From Desulfobacteraceae bacterium (GTDB lineage: Bacteria; Desulfobacterota; Desulfobacteria; Desulfobacterales; Desulfobacteraceae), in NCBI GenBank assembly GCA_016743945.1, contig JADGFI010000015.1:1-64000 (forward strand): 64,000 bases of DNA, written 5' to 3'. Shown piece after piece: positions 55,201 through 64,000 of the stretch. The notes below the pieces were generated by a model. It ran no database searches and was not told the DNA's origin. It saw only the letters and a program-made list of their open reading frames with translations. Position 1 is the first letter of the stretch; every line of letters begins with the position of its first letter. A program made the translations under genes and the position numbers.

Positions 55201-56598
55201 ATGGTCAAGACGCGAAAGCACGCCCCCGACTATCTGGGGATGAAAAAGATGCTGGATTATCTAAAAGTCAGCTATTGGCTTGTTGGGCTCGATCTGGTTC
55301 TGTTAGACGTTAACCAGACATTCCTGGATATGACCGGTGCCCGGGCAGAAAAACTGATCGGCCGGAATTTATTGACCCTGGTCCGGCCCAAAGAAGCCAC
55401 CCGTATCAAAGATGCGGTCCAGAACCTGGATCGGAAGGATACCCCTATCCAGTTTGAGTTTTATGTGTACGGACGAAAAAATCGAGCTAAAATACCGGTA
55501 TTGTTCCATTTGACGGTCAACAGAGACCCCGGTGGCCAGCCAGTTTCCTTTAATATGTTGTTGTCGGATATGACCCCCCAGAAGACCCTGGAGGAAAAAG
55601 AAAGGGAACTTTTTCATGCCCGTCGTAAAATCCGGAATGACGCCCTGAAAAGGCGGATGATCGGAAGCGGCAAGGCCATGGAAAAGGTCTATGACAACAT
55701 CCTGCGCTGTGCGGAGGTAGATTCCCCGGTCTTTATCACCGGTGAAACCGGTGTGGGAAAAGAGGTCGTAGCCCGGGAAATCCACGCCCACAGCTATCGC
55801 AGCAAAAAACCGTTTGTAGCCGTCAATTGCGGTGCGCTACCGGAAAGTTTACTGGAATCGGAATTGTTCGGGCATGTCAAAGGTGCGTTTACCGGGGCGG
55901 TATCCAACCGGCCCGGGCTTTTCCGGGAAGCAGAAGGGGGCACACTGTTTCTGGATGAAATCGGTGATATGGAACGAAGACTCCAGGTAAAACTGCTCCG
56001 TGCAATTCAGGAAAAAGAAATTCGGCCAGTGGGCGATGACAAAAATTATCCCATGGATTTGCGGATTATCTGTGCAACACACCAGGATCTATTGGCCCTC
56101 GCCGAATCCGGCGGATTCCGACAAGATTTATACTACCGGATCTCGGTTGTCCCAATCCATATCCCCCCGCTGCGCCAACGGCCCGAAGATATCATCAAAC
56201 TGGCCGAACACTTTATCCAATTACATCCCAAAAACAAACGGTTTACAGCCATTTCCGAAGACGCCCGTAAATTATTATATAATTACCACTGGCCGGGTAA
56301 TATAAGGGAACTTCAGAACACCATTGAATATGCCCTGGTCATGCACCAGAAAAAAACCCTGGAAGCGGCCTCTTTGCCGGACTCGATCTGCAGGCAGGGT
56401 CTGCGGTCCAAAAGCCGAAACCAAAACAATCCGTCACCGCCAATGGGCCAAATGGAAAATGTTAAGAATGAAGCAGAAAAACAAACCATCATAAAAACCA
56501 TAGAAAAGTATAACGGGAATCAAACCCTGGCTGCCGAGAAACTGGGTATTTCAAGGGTGACCCTGTGGCGTAAAAGATGCCGGTACAATATTCACTGA
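55201..56598 (+). CDS. PAS-domain sigma-54-dependent activator
   Basis: A 465-residue enhancer-binding protein: N-terminal PAS sensor (about 10-130, with [25 protein letters not shown] [18 protein letters not shown]), AAA+ domain (about 150-385, Walker A GETGVGKE, intact GAFTGA in [13 protein letters not shown]) and a Fis-type helix-turn-helix at the end ([20 protein letters not shown]). It has no receiver domain, so it senses a ligand directly. It is divergent from the ligase operon and the dyads in the gap are its likely sites. GAGGAG precedes the ATG. Confidence 0.9.
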   Translation: MVKTRKHAPDYLGMKKMLDYLKVSYWLVGLDLVLLDVNQTFLDMTGARAEKLIGRNLLTLVRPKEATRIKDAVQNLDRKDTPIQFEFYVYGRKNRAKIPVLFHLTVNRDPGGQPVSFNMLLSDMTPQKTLEEKERELFHARRKIRNDALKRRMIGSGKAMEKVYDNILRCAEVDSPVFITGETGVGKEVVAREIHAHSYRSKKPFVAVNCGALPESLLESELFGHVKGAFTGAVSNRPGLFREAEGGTLFLDEIGDMERRLQVKLLRAIQEKEIRPVGDDKNYPMDLRIICATHQDLLALAESGGFRQDLYYRISVVPIHIPPLRQRPEDIIKLAEHFIQLHPKNKRFTAISEDARKLLYNYHWPGNIRELQNTIEYALVMHQKKTLEAASLPDSICRQGLRSKSRNQNNPSPPMGQMENVKNEAEKQTIIKTIEKYNGNQTLAAEKLGISRVTLWRKRCRYNIH

Positions 56599-56677
56599 GG
56601 GGTGCCTCGATATTTTATGATATGGGACATTTTTTTAGCTGATCCATATTGTGTTTCATTTCAGCTCATGCTATTGG

Positions 56678-56711
56678 TTGGTTAACCAATGAAAAATATT
56701 TGGTTAACCAA
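56678..56711. promoter_or_regulatory. BirA-like biotin operator
   Basis: TTGGTTAACC (56678-56687) and GGTTAACCAA (56702-56711) form a perfect inverted repeat with a 14-base spacer. The arms and spacing fit known BirA operators (TTGTAAACC-N14/16-GGTTTACAA type, also seen as GTTAAC variants). It lies 27 bases before the bioB relic. Confidence 0.7.
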
Positions 56712-56738
56712 AATTTAGATAGACGGAAATCTAACCCG

Positions 56739-57346
56739 ATGTCATTGAATACAGAACACTATCTGTCCATTGCCAGGGGCAATCATCACAGATTCCCCGC
56801 CTGATTTAAAAACCCTGCAAGAAATTTGCGAAACACCGGATGAAGCCGGCATCACCCGGTATCATCACAATCTTGAAACTGCCGAAAGCTTTTTTGAAAA
56901 GACATGTACCACCCACACCTTCAAGGACCGGGTTGACACCATCAAACGGGCTCAAAAAGCCGGGTTCGAGATCTGCTCCGGCGGGATTTTTGGAATCGGT
57001 GAAACCGACAGCCAAGTGCTGGAGCTGGCCCTTGAATTAAAATGCCTGGATATTGATGCCGTGCCCTTAAACTTTTTATCCCATTCCCGGGACACGCATG
57101 GAAAGCCTTTCCAACCCGACCTCGCTAAGATGCCTGAAAATCATCGCCTTGTTCCGGTATGTGCTGCCGGAAAAGGACATTTTTATCTGCGGCGGGCGCC
57201 AATTGAATCTAAAGCACCTTGTGCCTTACATGTTTCATGCAGGTGCCAGCGGCATTATGACCGGAAATTATCTGACAACCCAGGGAGCAAGTCTTGATGT
57301 TGATCTGGAAATGATCACACAGCTTGGTTTTAAAACACTTATTTAA
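56739..57346 (+). pseudogene. bioB: Decaying biotin synthase (bioB)
   Basis: The first frame reads [40 protein letters not shown] and [20 protein letters not shown], an unmistakable stretch of BioB. Near 57080 the frame shifts by one and another frame goes on with [33 protein letters not shown] and [15 protein letters not shown] to the natural end. The N-terminal third with the radical-SAM CxxxCxxC motif is missing; only a short open piece from 56739 may be its remnant. The enzyme cannot work. Biotin for the carboxylase of operon B must come from another gene copy or from uptake. Confidence 0.85.
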
Positions 57347-57407
57347 AAACACCCGATTAAAGGACAGGTCTTGCCATGTCATTCCTTTTTTACTATAGCC
57401 GGTAATC

Positions 57408-58055
57408 ATGAAGCAAATACTGGCAATTTCCTTTATCACGGGACTACTTTTTTTTTCAGGTCCTGGCCCTGCCTATTCACGGGAAGACTATTTTATCGAA
57501 GACGAATGGGTGCTTTTATACAAGGTCGTCAACTGGTGGTATACCTGCCTTGAACCGGATTCTCAATGGCTTTGCGGACAATCCATCCGGTTTGAATCCC
57601 ATGGCGAAATCCAGGTCTCAGGCAACTGTCAGGACTCAAAAATGGATCTTATACTGCCCAAAGACTGTGCTGACCAGCTCTCCATTTTCACAAAACCCAT
57701 GGGAAAAACTTATTTTAAGCTGACCTGGCAGCATCCGGATTATTTTCCTGTAATCAAAGGAGTTACCCTGTCCCCGGAATTATCTTCCCTTGACCAATTG
57801 TCTGTCACCGGTATTCCCAAGGAAGACCGGCCGCAAATCCGCTCGTTGATTCCTCTTTTGGGCATACAAATACAGGGGAAAATCAGAGGGCTGGTTAATA
57901 ACCGGATTGCCCTTCATCCGGTTGATTCCACAGCGAAAAATCAGATCCGGTCCTGTCCGAAACCTGAGGACAGCACACCCTTTCCCGTGTCGCTTTTCAT
58001 TGTTCATACCCCGTCCGGAGAGACGCTGGCCCGTTATGAAATGGCCTGGGAATAG
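57408..58055 (+). CDS. Exported protein of unknown function
   Basis: A 215-residue protein with a signal peptide MKQILAISFITGLLFFSGPG and PAYSRED at the cleavage region, so it is periplasmic or secreted. Four Cys residues (in WWYTCLEP, WLCGQS, SGNCQDSK and PKDCADQ) lie within about 60 residues and may form two disulfides. Nothing in the rest is familiar. No ribosome-binding site is strong. It lies alone between two decaying genes. Confidence 0.55.
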   Translation: MKQILAISFITGLLFFSGPGPAYSREDYFIEDEWVLLYKVVNWWYTCLEPDSQWLCGQSIRFESHGEIQVSGNCQDSKMDLILPKDCADQLSIFTKPMGKTYFKLTWQHPDYFPVIKGVTLSPELSSLDQLSVTGIPKEDRPQIRSLIPLLGIQIQGKIRGLVNNRIALHPVDSTAKNQIRSCPKPEDSTPFPVSLFIVHTPSGETLARYEMAWE

Positions 58056-58112
58056 ACCTGGGCGCCCTCCTCTTCTCTCAACCTCTTTCTATCCATTTGA
58101 AGGGATTGTTTT

Positions 58113-58980
58113 TTATAATGATATTGCCGTTAAAAATCCCCCGTGGATGGCATCATTTATTTTTCCGGATTTCACACAATCGCCAATGACCGAAAAAGAA
58201 AATATCCAGATCACTGACCTTTTCTTCCAGGGTTTGAACAGGCCTTGAGCCCGAGGCCAGGATCACGGTGTCAAATTACTCGTTTGCCCAGGCAGGGATT
58301 GTCCTTTAACACCTCCCAGGACGTGCGCACACTTTTATCATTGGTTCCGTCAATGGGAGGGATAAGGGGAGCGGCCCCCTGGGCAATGATCAGATGGTCA
58401 GGGTTAATCTTTTTAATCAATGCCAAATCCACACAGGTATGAAAATGGATTGGGATTTCATATTTTTCCACCATGACCCGGTAATACCGAATAAATTCCA
58501 GTAATTCGAGTTTATGGGGGGAAGCGGCCGCAATCCATATCTGGCCCCCAATATCCCCGGTCTTTTCATATATTTCCACCCAATGTCCTGCCTGTTTGGC
58601 AGTTATGGCCGCTTCAAGACCTGCAACCCCTGCGCCCACCACCATCACTTGTTTGGGCCTGGTTGTTTTTTGAATGACCCGTTCTCCTTCAAACCCGGCC
58701 CGGGCATTGCCAATGCACGAGACCGGCCTGCCATTGAACAATTCATCGGTGCACCCCTGGGAACAGGCCACACAAGGCCTGATCTCTTCTGCCCTGCCCG
58801 CTGCATCGGCAAAGGCCTTTTGCACCCCCTGGATATCTTCCAAACTCATTTCCTTAGGAATCGCCTTGGAATATTTTAAAAACACGGCAGACGGCACCAT
58901 TGCCGTATCATTGTTAATCAAAAAGGGATTTGTAAAGTGATAATATTTATCATTGAGTTTGGTATCATAGGAATATAACA
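58113..58980 (-). pseudogene. Decaying FadH-like NADH:flavin / 2,4-dienoyl-CoA reductase
   Basis: On the minus strand, NDKYYHFTNPFLINNDTAMV and MSLEDIQGVQKAFADAAGRA are parts of the old-yellow-enzyme barrel. The frame then jumps to RPCVACSQGCTDELFNGRPV (the Fe-S site) and VMVVGAGVAGLEAAITAKQA (FAD/NAD motif), runs to KDNPCLGKRVI and stops at 58271. Beyond the stop, other frames give DTVILASGSRPVQTLEEKVS and DCVKSGKINDAIHGGFLTAI, the natural C-terminus, ending at 58113. About half of the barrel and part of the NAD domain are deleted, with at least two frameshifts. It is a clear pseudogene of an enzyme that would reduce dienoyl-CoA esters. Confidence 0.8.
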
Positions 58981-59554
58981 GAGAAAATCTCCCAGAATCC
59001 TTGAGGCGATGCCGGACGTGTAAAGTCAGCAAAGGACGTAGAGCAATCAGAAGACAAAGACATTCTTTCCAGCCTAGGAATCTGGTAATGCCGAAAAGCA
59101 AAATTTTAACAGTGAAAGGCACAATGAGCAATGGCAAATCAGTATTGTTCACCAATGGCAAAATAAAGATTCCTAAAAAAATAACACATCTTTGTTATGG
59201 CAAGGAAGTTGTATTCAAAAAAACAACGAAAGCAAGGCTGATATCTCAAAACTAAAGCAGTGGGTTTTACGGCCTAAAGGCAAATACTATAAGGGGGAAA
59301 TTATGAGCCTCAAAAGGGGCGCCGCTTATAGATCTGGATCACAAGATGCTGGAGGGTTTGCTCTTGGAAAAATTCTTATCAGAAGTAACGTCAAAGTGGT
59401 ATATCAACTAAGAGTTCCAAAGTGAAGGCCCGTTCTCAGGCCAGATCCTCAATATCGGTTTCAAGTAACGCCTTGAAAAAAAGCAGAAACTGGTGGAAAT
59501 AGGTCTCAACATTCCCATAATCGCTACAGATTCAATCTGTTCTCTTGTTTTTAT
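58981..59554. other. Stretch with only short unrecognised open frames
   Basis: Short plus-strand frames occur: one of 55 codons from 59089 (MPKSKILTVKGTMSNGKSVL...), and one of 40 codons from 59303 (MSLKRGAAYRSGSQDAGGFA...) preceded by AAGGGGG. I recognise neither. The small size and lack of partners leave them unproven. The remainder shows no RNA gene or repeat that I can identify. Confidence 0.35.
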
Positions 59555-60271
59555 CTACATCCCCATATACGCCTGCCGCACCTGGTCAGAATTCAAAAGC
59601 TCATCCGAGGCACCTGAGAGAACAATTTTCCCGGTCTGGACCACATACCCCCGCTGGGCCACTTCTAGGGCCTCCTGGACCATCTGTTCCACCAGGAGTA
59701 CGGTGATGCCGGTTTTATGGATGGTCTGGATGGTTTCCATCATTTTTTCCACCAGAGAGGGCATCAACCCCAAGGACATTTCGTCCAGCATCAGGAGCTC
59801 GGGCTTGGACATGATTCCCCTGGCAATGGCCAGTATTTGCTGTTCCCCGCCGCTCATGGTTTCCGCCATCTGGTCTGCCCTGGACTTGAGGATGGGAAAC
59901 AGGAAAAACACTTCATCCAAGCGGGCATTGATTTCGCCCCGGTCCTTGACGGTATAAGAACCCATTTCCAAATTTTCCCGGACAGAGAGTTTGGCAAACA
60001 GACGCCTGCCTTCGGGAACGTAGCTTATACCCCTTCGCACGGTCTGATGAGCGGCAAGTTCCGTGATATCTTCTCCCTTAAAGTTGAGGCTCCCCTGGGA
60101 GGGGGTGATCAAGCCGGCAATGGTTTTCATCATGGTTGTTTTCCCGGCACCGTTGGTACCCACGATGGCCACCAGCTCTCCAGGAAACACCTCAATGGAG
60201 ATACCTTTAATCACGGGCACACCGTCATATCCGCAATGCATATTATCAACTGTGAGCAGGGGCTGGGCCAT
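59555..60271 (-). CDS. livF: Branched-chain amino acid type ABC transporter, ATPase LivF
   Basis: A 238-residue ABC ATPase. Walker A GTNGAGKTT, the ABC signature MSGGEQQILAIARGI and Walker B LLMLDEMSLGL are in place, and the family's GISYVPEGRRLFAKLSVREN marks LivF. It powers uptake of an amino acid or other small organic acid by the transporter encoded upstream on the same strand. It overlaps the LivG gene by 26 bases and follows AGGAGAG. It ends the operon. Confidence 0.9.
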   Translation of the reverse strand: MAQPLLTVDNMHCGYDGVPVIKGISIEVFPGELVAIVGTNGAGKTTMMKTIAGLITPSQGSLNFKGEDITELAAHQTVRRGISYVPEGRRLFAKLSVRENLEMGSYTVKDRGEINARLDEVFFLFPILKSRADQMAETMSGGEQQILAIARGIMSKPELLMLDEMSLGLMPSLVEKMMETIQTIHKTGITVLLVEQMVQEALEVAQRGYVVQTGKIVLSGASDELLNSDQVRQAYMGM

Positions 60272-61013
60272 TTTGTCTCTCCTGTTTCATCCGTTTGCTG
60301 TATTTTTCTCCAAAATAGGCTTTGATCACCTGCTCATTTTCAATGATCTCCCTGGGCGGTCCTTCTGCAATTTTTTTTCCGCCGTCCAGCACCACCACCT
60401 TGTCCGCAATGGGCATGATGGCCTCCATGATATGTTCGACGACCAGGAGGGTCACCCCGCTTTCCCTGATTTTAAGGATCAGTTCCACTGCGGTATTCAC
60501 CTCTGTGGAGGTCAATCCGGCCATGGTTTCATCCAGCATGAGCAACTTGGGGCCGGAGGCAAGAGTCCGGGCCATCTCCAGCCGTTTTTTGATTCCAATG
60601 GGCAGTTCTCCTGCCAGGGCATCCCTGTACTCCGAAAGATGGCACAGGTCAATGCACCGGTTAGCAACTCCCCGGGCCTTTGACGTTGATTTTTCCTTTA
60701 AAAAGGCCCCGATGAGAACATTGTCCAGAACAGACAATTCCTTGAGGGGCTGGACCACCTGAAAGGTCCTTACCGCTCCCAGTCGGGCCACCTTGTATGC
60801 CGGAGCCCGGGTGATGTCCCTGCTCTCCAGGGTTACTTTTCCCGATGTGGGAGGATAGTAGCCTGAAATACAATTAAACACGGTTGTTTTTCCGGCTCCA
60901 TTGGGACCAAGCAGGCCCACGATGCTTCCTCGTTCAACATTAAAGGACACATTGTCCGCCGCCACAAGGGAACCGAAGGCCATGGTCAGGTGTTCAACAC
61001 TGAGCAATGTCAT
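60246..61013 (-). CDS. livG: Branched-chain amino acid type ABC transporter, ATPase LivG
   Basis: A 255-residue ABC ATPase. GLLGPNGAGKTTVFNCISGYY is Walker A, the signature region reads LPIGIKKRLEMARTLASGPK (LSxGxQ weakly kept as LPIGIK) and LLMLDETMAGL is Walker B. VRTFQVVQPLKELSVLDNVL is typical of LivG. It starts 1 base after the LivM gene and overlaps LivF, so the operon is tightly coupled. Confidence 0.9.
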   Translation of the reverse strand: MTLLSVEHLTMAFGSLVAADNVSFNVERGSIVGLLGPNGAGKTTVFNCISGYYPPTSGKVTLESRDITRAPAYKVARLGAVRTFQVVQPLKELSVLDNVLIGAFLKEKSTSKARGVANRCIDLCHLSEYRDALAGELPIGIKKRLEMARTLASGPKLLMLDETMAGLTSTEVNTAVELILKIRESGVTLLVVEHIMEAIMPIADKVVVLDGGKKIAEGPPREIIENEQVIKAYFGEKYSKRMKQERQNGPAPAHS

Positions 61014-61014
61014 C

Positions 61015-62028
61015 TTACTTCCTCCTTTTAGCTTCAGGGGCGGCCTGCCCTGGTTTCTTTCTTTTGACCAAATTGGACAAAATCCCCATAATTCCCCTGG
61101 GCTGCTTAACGACCACCAGAACGATGAGCAGGCCGAAAATGACCAGGTCCACTCCCGAACCCAGACTGCCCAGGTATGCCCGGGAATACTCCTGGATAGG
61201 AATCAGCACAGCAGCTCCCAGCAGGGGACCGAAAAATGTGCCGGTACCTCCCAGAATCGTGATCAGAACAAACTTCATGGACATATCCAGGGACATGACC
61301 ATGGGCGGGTCCACCCGGTAATTGTACTGGACGAAAAATGCTCCGCACAGGGCCGCCATAAATGCGGAAGCCCCCATGGCCAACAATTTTACAAGGGTTG
61401 AATTCACCCCTAAGGATTCGGCTGTTTCCTGTCCTTCCCTGACCGCCTTGAGATAGTAACCCAGGCGATTTCGTTCCATCCACCGGACACTTCCAAATAC
61501 GAAAACAAACAACGCCAGGGCACCATAATAGTAGGGAATCTTGTCCTCGAACCAGATAAAGTTTTTCACCCCCTCGTCCACAAAGGGATAATCCAGGCCA
61601 AGGGCGCCCCCTACCCAGTACCAGACCATGAAAAGCCGGTTACAGATTTCCACCATGGCAAAGGTTGCAATGGCAAAGTAATGGCCTGACAGCCTAAAAA
61701 CCGGCCAGGAGATAATCATGGCAGCGGCGGCGGCCACGACAGCACCGATCAGGGCACCGGGCCAGGGAGATATACCGTAGGTGACAACGGCCATGCCCGC
61801 CCCGTATGCTCCGATGCCGAAAAACACGGAATGGCCAAAGGAAACCTGGCCGCAGTACCCCCCCAGGATGTTCCAGGACTGGGACATGCAGGCAAAGAGC
61901 AGGATCAGGATAAATACATGCTGGGTAAACGAGCTGGTAAACACACCCGGGATCACCGGTAAAAGGGCAAACCCGGCGATCAGGGTAAGCCAGATCAAGT
62001 CTTTTTGTTTCATTTTTTTTAGTTTCAT
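61015..62028 (-). CDS. livM: Branched-chain amino acid type ABC transporter, permease LivM
   Basis: A 337-residue inner-membrane permease with about nine hydrophobic segments. LGGYCGQVSFGHSVFFGIGA near residue 50, IAFATFAMVEICNR-like YFAIATFAMVEI and the coupling segment SLGVNSTLVKLLAMGASAFM are LivM features. The ATG at 62028 avoids overlap; a TTG at 62043 would overlap the LivH gene by 11 bases. It forms the channel with LivH. Confidence 0.88.
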   Translation of the reverse strand: MKLKKMKQKDLIWLTLIAGFALLPVIPGVFTSSFTQHVFILILLFACMSQSWNILGGYCGQVSFGHSVFFGIGAYGAGMAVVTYGISPWPGALIGAVVAAAAAMIISWPVFRLSGHYFAIATFAMVEICNRLFMVWYWVGGALGLDYPFVDEGVKNFIWFEDKIPYYYGALALFVFVFGSVRWMERNRLGYYLKAVREGQETAESLGVNSTLVKLLAMGASAFMAALCGAFFVQYNYRVDPPMVMSLDMSMKFVLITILGGTGTFFGPLLGAAVLIPIQEYSRAYLGSLGSGVDLVIFGLLIVLVVVKQPRGIMGILSNLVKRKKPGQAAPEAKRRK

Positions 62029-62032
62029 GGGA

Positions 62033-62893
62033 TCACCATCCAAAAAAGCCTTTGGGCCGGATCATCACGACCACAAGATACAGTCCGAATACGGCAACAT
62101 ATTTGAATACCGGCGCAATATAAAATCCACTCAATGCCTCCACAAGACCGATAAGAAGGGCCGCCATAAGGGCCCCGGGAATGGAGCCGAACCCGCCCAT
62201 GGCAACAATGACAAAGGCGATCAGACCGAAAAGGGTACCCACTTCAGGATGAACCGCGAGATAGGAAGGCATGAGCCCCCCGGCAATGCCCACGCAGGCC
62301 CCGCCCATTCCAAACACCAGAAGATAGATCCGTTCCGTGTTGATCCCCATGAGTTCAGCGGCCTCTTTGTCCATGGCCGTGGCCTGAATGGTCCAGCCCA
62401 GGCGGGTCCGATGAATGAGGACATAAACCAGGCCCATGACCACCAGGGCAAACACGGCCGTCACAAGCTGGGGCATGGACACAATCACCGAGCCGATATG
62501 AAACGACTTGTCGCCGATAATGGTGTCGGAAAGCAACCTGAAGTTGGGGGAAAAGCGGTTCAGGCAGATATTTTTCAGGAGCATGGCCAGTCCGAATGTG
62601 GCCAGAAGGGAAGACAGGGGCGGCTTGCCCACGGTGTGCTTAATGATCAGCTGATAGGTGAGGGCTGCCAGCAGAAAAACAAACAGGCCCGAAGCCACCC
62701 AGGAAAACAGAGGATCAATGTTGAGGATAAATCCCAGCCAATAGCTGACGTACATGGCAACCATGAGAAATTCCCCGTGGCCGAAGTTGATCACATCCAT
62801 GACGCCCCAGATCAGGCTCAGACCCACGGCCACAAGGGCATAAAGCATTCCGTTCATAATCCCGTCCAGGATGACTTGAAAAAAAATTGTCAT
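62033..62893 (-). CDS. livH: Branched-chain amino acid type ABC transporter, permease LivH
   Basis: A 286-residue permease with about eight membrane segments. GIMNGMLYALVAVGLSLIWG and MDVINFGHGEFLMVAMYVSY at the N-terminus and the coupling loop TRLGWTIQATAMDKEAAELM, GINTERIYLLVFGMG are classic LivH features. It follows the binding-protein gene by 124 bases with a hairpin in between and precedes LivM by 4 bases. Confidence 0.9.
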   Translation of the reverse strand: MTIFFQVILDGIMNGMLYALVAVGLSLIWGVMDVINFGHGEFLMVAMYVSYWLGFILNIDPLFSWVASGLFVFLLAALTYQLIIKHTVGKPPLSSLLATFGLAMLLKNICLNRFSPNFRLLSDTIIGDKSFHIGSVIVSMPQLVTAVFALVVMGLVYVLIHRTRLGWTIQATAMDKEAAELMGINTERIYLLVFGMGGACVGIAGGLMPSYLAVHPEVGTLFGLIAFVIVAMGGFGSIPGALMAALLIGLVEALSGFYIAPVFKYVAVFGLYLVVVMIRPKGFFGW

Positions 62894-62920
62894 AATTATA
62901 ATCCCGGTTAGTTTTTATAT

Positions 62921-62974
62921 GAAAAAGCGGGAACAGCCGGTAATGCTGGAAAAGCATTCCGCAACCGCTTTTTC
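62921..62974 (-). terminator. Attenuator-like hairpin between the binding-protein and LivH genes
   Basis: On the minus strand GAAAAAGCGG (62974-62965) pairs with CCGCTTTTTC (62930-62921), with a smaller hairpin (AATGCT-x-AGCATT) in its loop. The U-rich descending arm suits partial termination, which would give more binding protein than permease, as is usual in such operons. Confidence 0.55.
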
Positions 62975-63016
62975 AATATTTGTTGTGGGCCATGGCCCAT
63001 GGCGGTGATATAAAAA

Positions 63017-64000
63017 TTACCGTTTATCCCAGGCAGTCATGGGAATCACGGGTGTGGTGTTGGCCAGATCCAGGGGGAAAATCCGCTTGTAGGAACCGCC
63101 CTGAAGCTGTGTAATCAGGCTCATGGCCTTTATGTTTTGCCCCCCGGCTGAAAAGGCCACCTTACCGCCTAAAGACAGGGGAGACTCCCAGGTATTATCG
63201 TACAGGGTCTTTGCCACTGTTTCATAATCAAGGGTGTCTGCCTTATCAATGGCCTGGGCCAGTATAAACAGGGCCACGGCCTCCTGGATGCTGTCACTGT
63301 CAAAGGGAACACTGGGATTGGTTTTCTGTTTGTAAATTTTTTCCACGGCAGCCACGGCAGGCATTAGCTCTGCAAACTCAGGCGAATACCCGGTGCCGCC
63401 CATAAAAAAATTTGCATCCTTGCCCAGCTGCTTTGTGATGATTGGATCCTGGTACCCGGTGCAATAATTGAGGGCAGCCTTGGGCAGCCAGTTCATCTGT
63501 TTCATGGTTTTGACCCACAGGGTGTAATCCCCCCCTAAGCAGGCGCCAAAAATTACATCTGGATTTTTGGCCTTCAGGGTCTGGACCTCGGAGTTCAGGT
63601 TGGTGGCACCGGGATTAAAGGGCACATCCACAACCACCTCATACCCGTGTTCTTTTGCCGCCTTTTTGCCTTCGTCCGCAGCATGTTTGCCAAATTCTGT
63701 ATTTTCGTAAATCAATCCAACGGTTTTCAACCCAGTTCCCTGTTTTTTGTTGAGCCATTTCATGACCTCCACAAATTCAAGGGACTCGGTTTCATCGGTT
63801 GGGGCCATACGAAAAAAACGCTTATAACCGCGCTTGGTCAAAGCGGCGGAACTGGAGCATCCGCACATGAATAGTTTTTTCTTCCGCTCGGCAACAAAGC
63901 TGACAGGCTTGGTCACGGCGCTGTTATAGGACCCGATGATGGCATATACTTTTTCCTGGTTAAAAAGGCGCTCGGCCTCGGATTTGCCCACATCAGGCTT
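63017..64000 (-). CDS. Periplasmic amino acid-binding protein LivK-like (partial)
   Basis: The C-terminal about 327 residues of a type I substrate-binding protein; the start lies beyond the window edge, and the frame is open to base 64000. VYAIIGSYNSAVTKPVSFVA, FFRMAPTDETESLEFVEVMK, LIYENTEFGKHAADEGKKAA and PFNPGATNLNSEVQTLKAKN are typical of the Leu/Ile/Val-binding family (PF13458 type). It would deliver an amino acid, amide or aromatic acid to the transporter encoded next. The ligand cannot be told. Confidence 0.85.
   Translation of the reverse strand, partial: KPDVGKSEAERLFNQEKVYAIIGSYNSAVTKPVSFVAERKKKLFMCGCSSSAALTKRGYKRFFRMAPTDETESLEFVEVMKWLNKKQGTGLKTVGLIYENTEFGKHAADEGKKAAKEHGYEVVVDVPFNPGATNLNSEVQTLKAKNPDVIFGACLGGDYTLWVKTMKQMNWLPKAALNYCTGYQDPIITKQLGKDANFFMGGTGYSPEFAELMPAVAAVEKIYKQKTNPSVPFDSDSIQEAVALFILAQAIDKADTLDYETVAKTLYDNTWESPLSLGGKVAFSAGGQNIKAMSLITQLQGGSYKRIFPLDLANTTPVIPMTAWDKR

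Noticed and set aside
59089..59425. Two small plus-strand frames (55 and 40 codons)
   Set aside because: No recognised family or partner; mentioned only as part of the unassigned stretch.
1..64000. CRISPR array, tRNA or rRNA genes, prophage
   Set aside because: No regularly spaced repeats, no tRNA-like cloverleaf, no rRNA stretches and no phage structural genes were seen.

Overview
The window reads as one stretch of an anaerobic bacterial chromosome, most likely a sulfate-reducing member of the Desulfobacterota (Desulfobacteraceae-like). This is an inference from gene style: many acyl-CoA dehydrogenases, AMP-forming acyl-CoA ligases, heterodisulfide-reductase-like Fe-S proteins, sigma-54 regulators and a Na+/solute symporter with a tiny accessory protein. 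No rRNA, tRNA or CRISPR array was seen, and no taxonomic marker is present.

Layout. (1) 280-7383, minus strand: a TetR regulator followed by an SDR, an acyl-CoA dehydrogenase, a 3-hydroxyacyl-CoA dehydrogenase, a second acyl-CoA dehydrogenase and an enoyl-CoA hydratase; a beta-oxidation set without a thiolase. (2) 7.6-8.4 kb: insertion-sequence debris with one intact IS3-type end. (3) 8.4-12 kb: an autotransporter coupled to a lipoprotein metallopeptidase. (4) 12.9-18.6 kb: a degraded ATPase tail, then a Na+/solute symporter, a 34-residue accessory protein, a sigma-54 promoter with an upstream palindrome, and an NtrC-type two-component system. (5) 18.7-28.6 kb: a methionine gamma-lyase-like enzyme divergent from an Lrp regulator, an NhaD/ArsB-type transporter overlapping an eIF2B-like gene, an aldo/keto reductase beside a broken one, a YyaL-like protein, YceI and a truncated M23-peptidase relative.

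(6) 29.1-49.7 kb is the most interesting part. Operon A (31.8-36.8 kb: acyl-CoA ligase, DinB/TIGR03084-like protein, acyl-CoA dehydrogenase, 5'-truncated ligase) and operon B (39.2-49.7 kb) are separated by ligase debris and a pyridoxal-kinase-like gene. Operon B holds a TetR regulator, carboxyltransferase, biotin carboxylase, separate biotin carrier, hydratase, AtuA-like protein, two citronellyl-CoA-dehydrogenase-like enzymes and an Fe-S protein. This matches the acyclic terpene utilization (Atu) gene set of aerobic pseudomonads, rearranged and with a split carboxylase alpha subunit. Both operons carry nearly the same promoter with a 17-bp TGAC...GTCA dyad, so the TetR protein probably controls both. 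The expected job is CoA activation, dehydrogenation, ATP-dependent carboxylation and hydration of a 3-methyl-branched acid; the exact substrate (geranyl-CoA type or 3-methylcrotonyl-CoA) cannot be read by eye.

(7) 49.8-56.6 kb: a minus-strand operon of two acyl-CoA ligases, a MaoC-fold protein and an Fe-S protein, with a sigma-54 promoter facing a divergent PAS/AAA+/Fis activator. (8) 56.7-59 kb: a decaying biotin synthase gene that still has a perfect BirA-like operator, an unknown exported protein and a decaying FadH-like reductase. (9) 59.6-64 kb: a branched-chain amino acid type ABC transporter (livF-G-M-H and a partial binding protein), on the minus strand. Operons A and B look more AT-rich than the flanking liv and beta-oxidation regions on the lines I sampled, which hints at separate origin.
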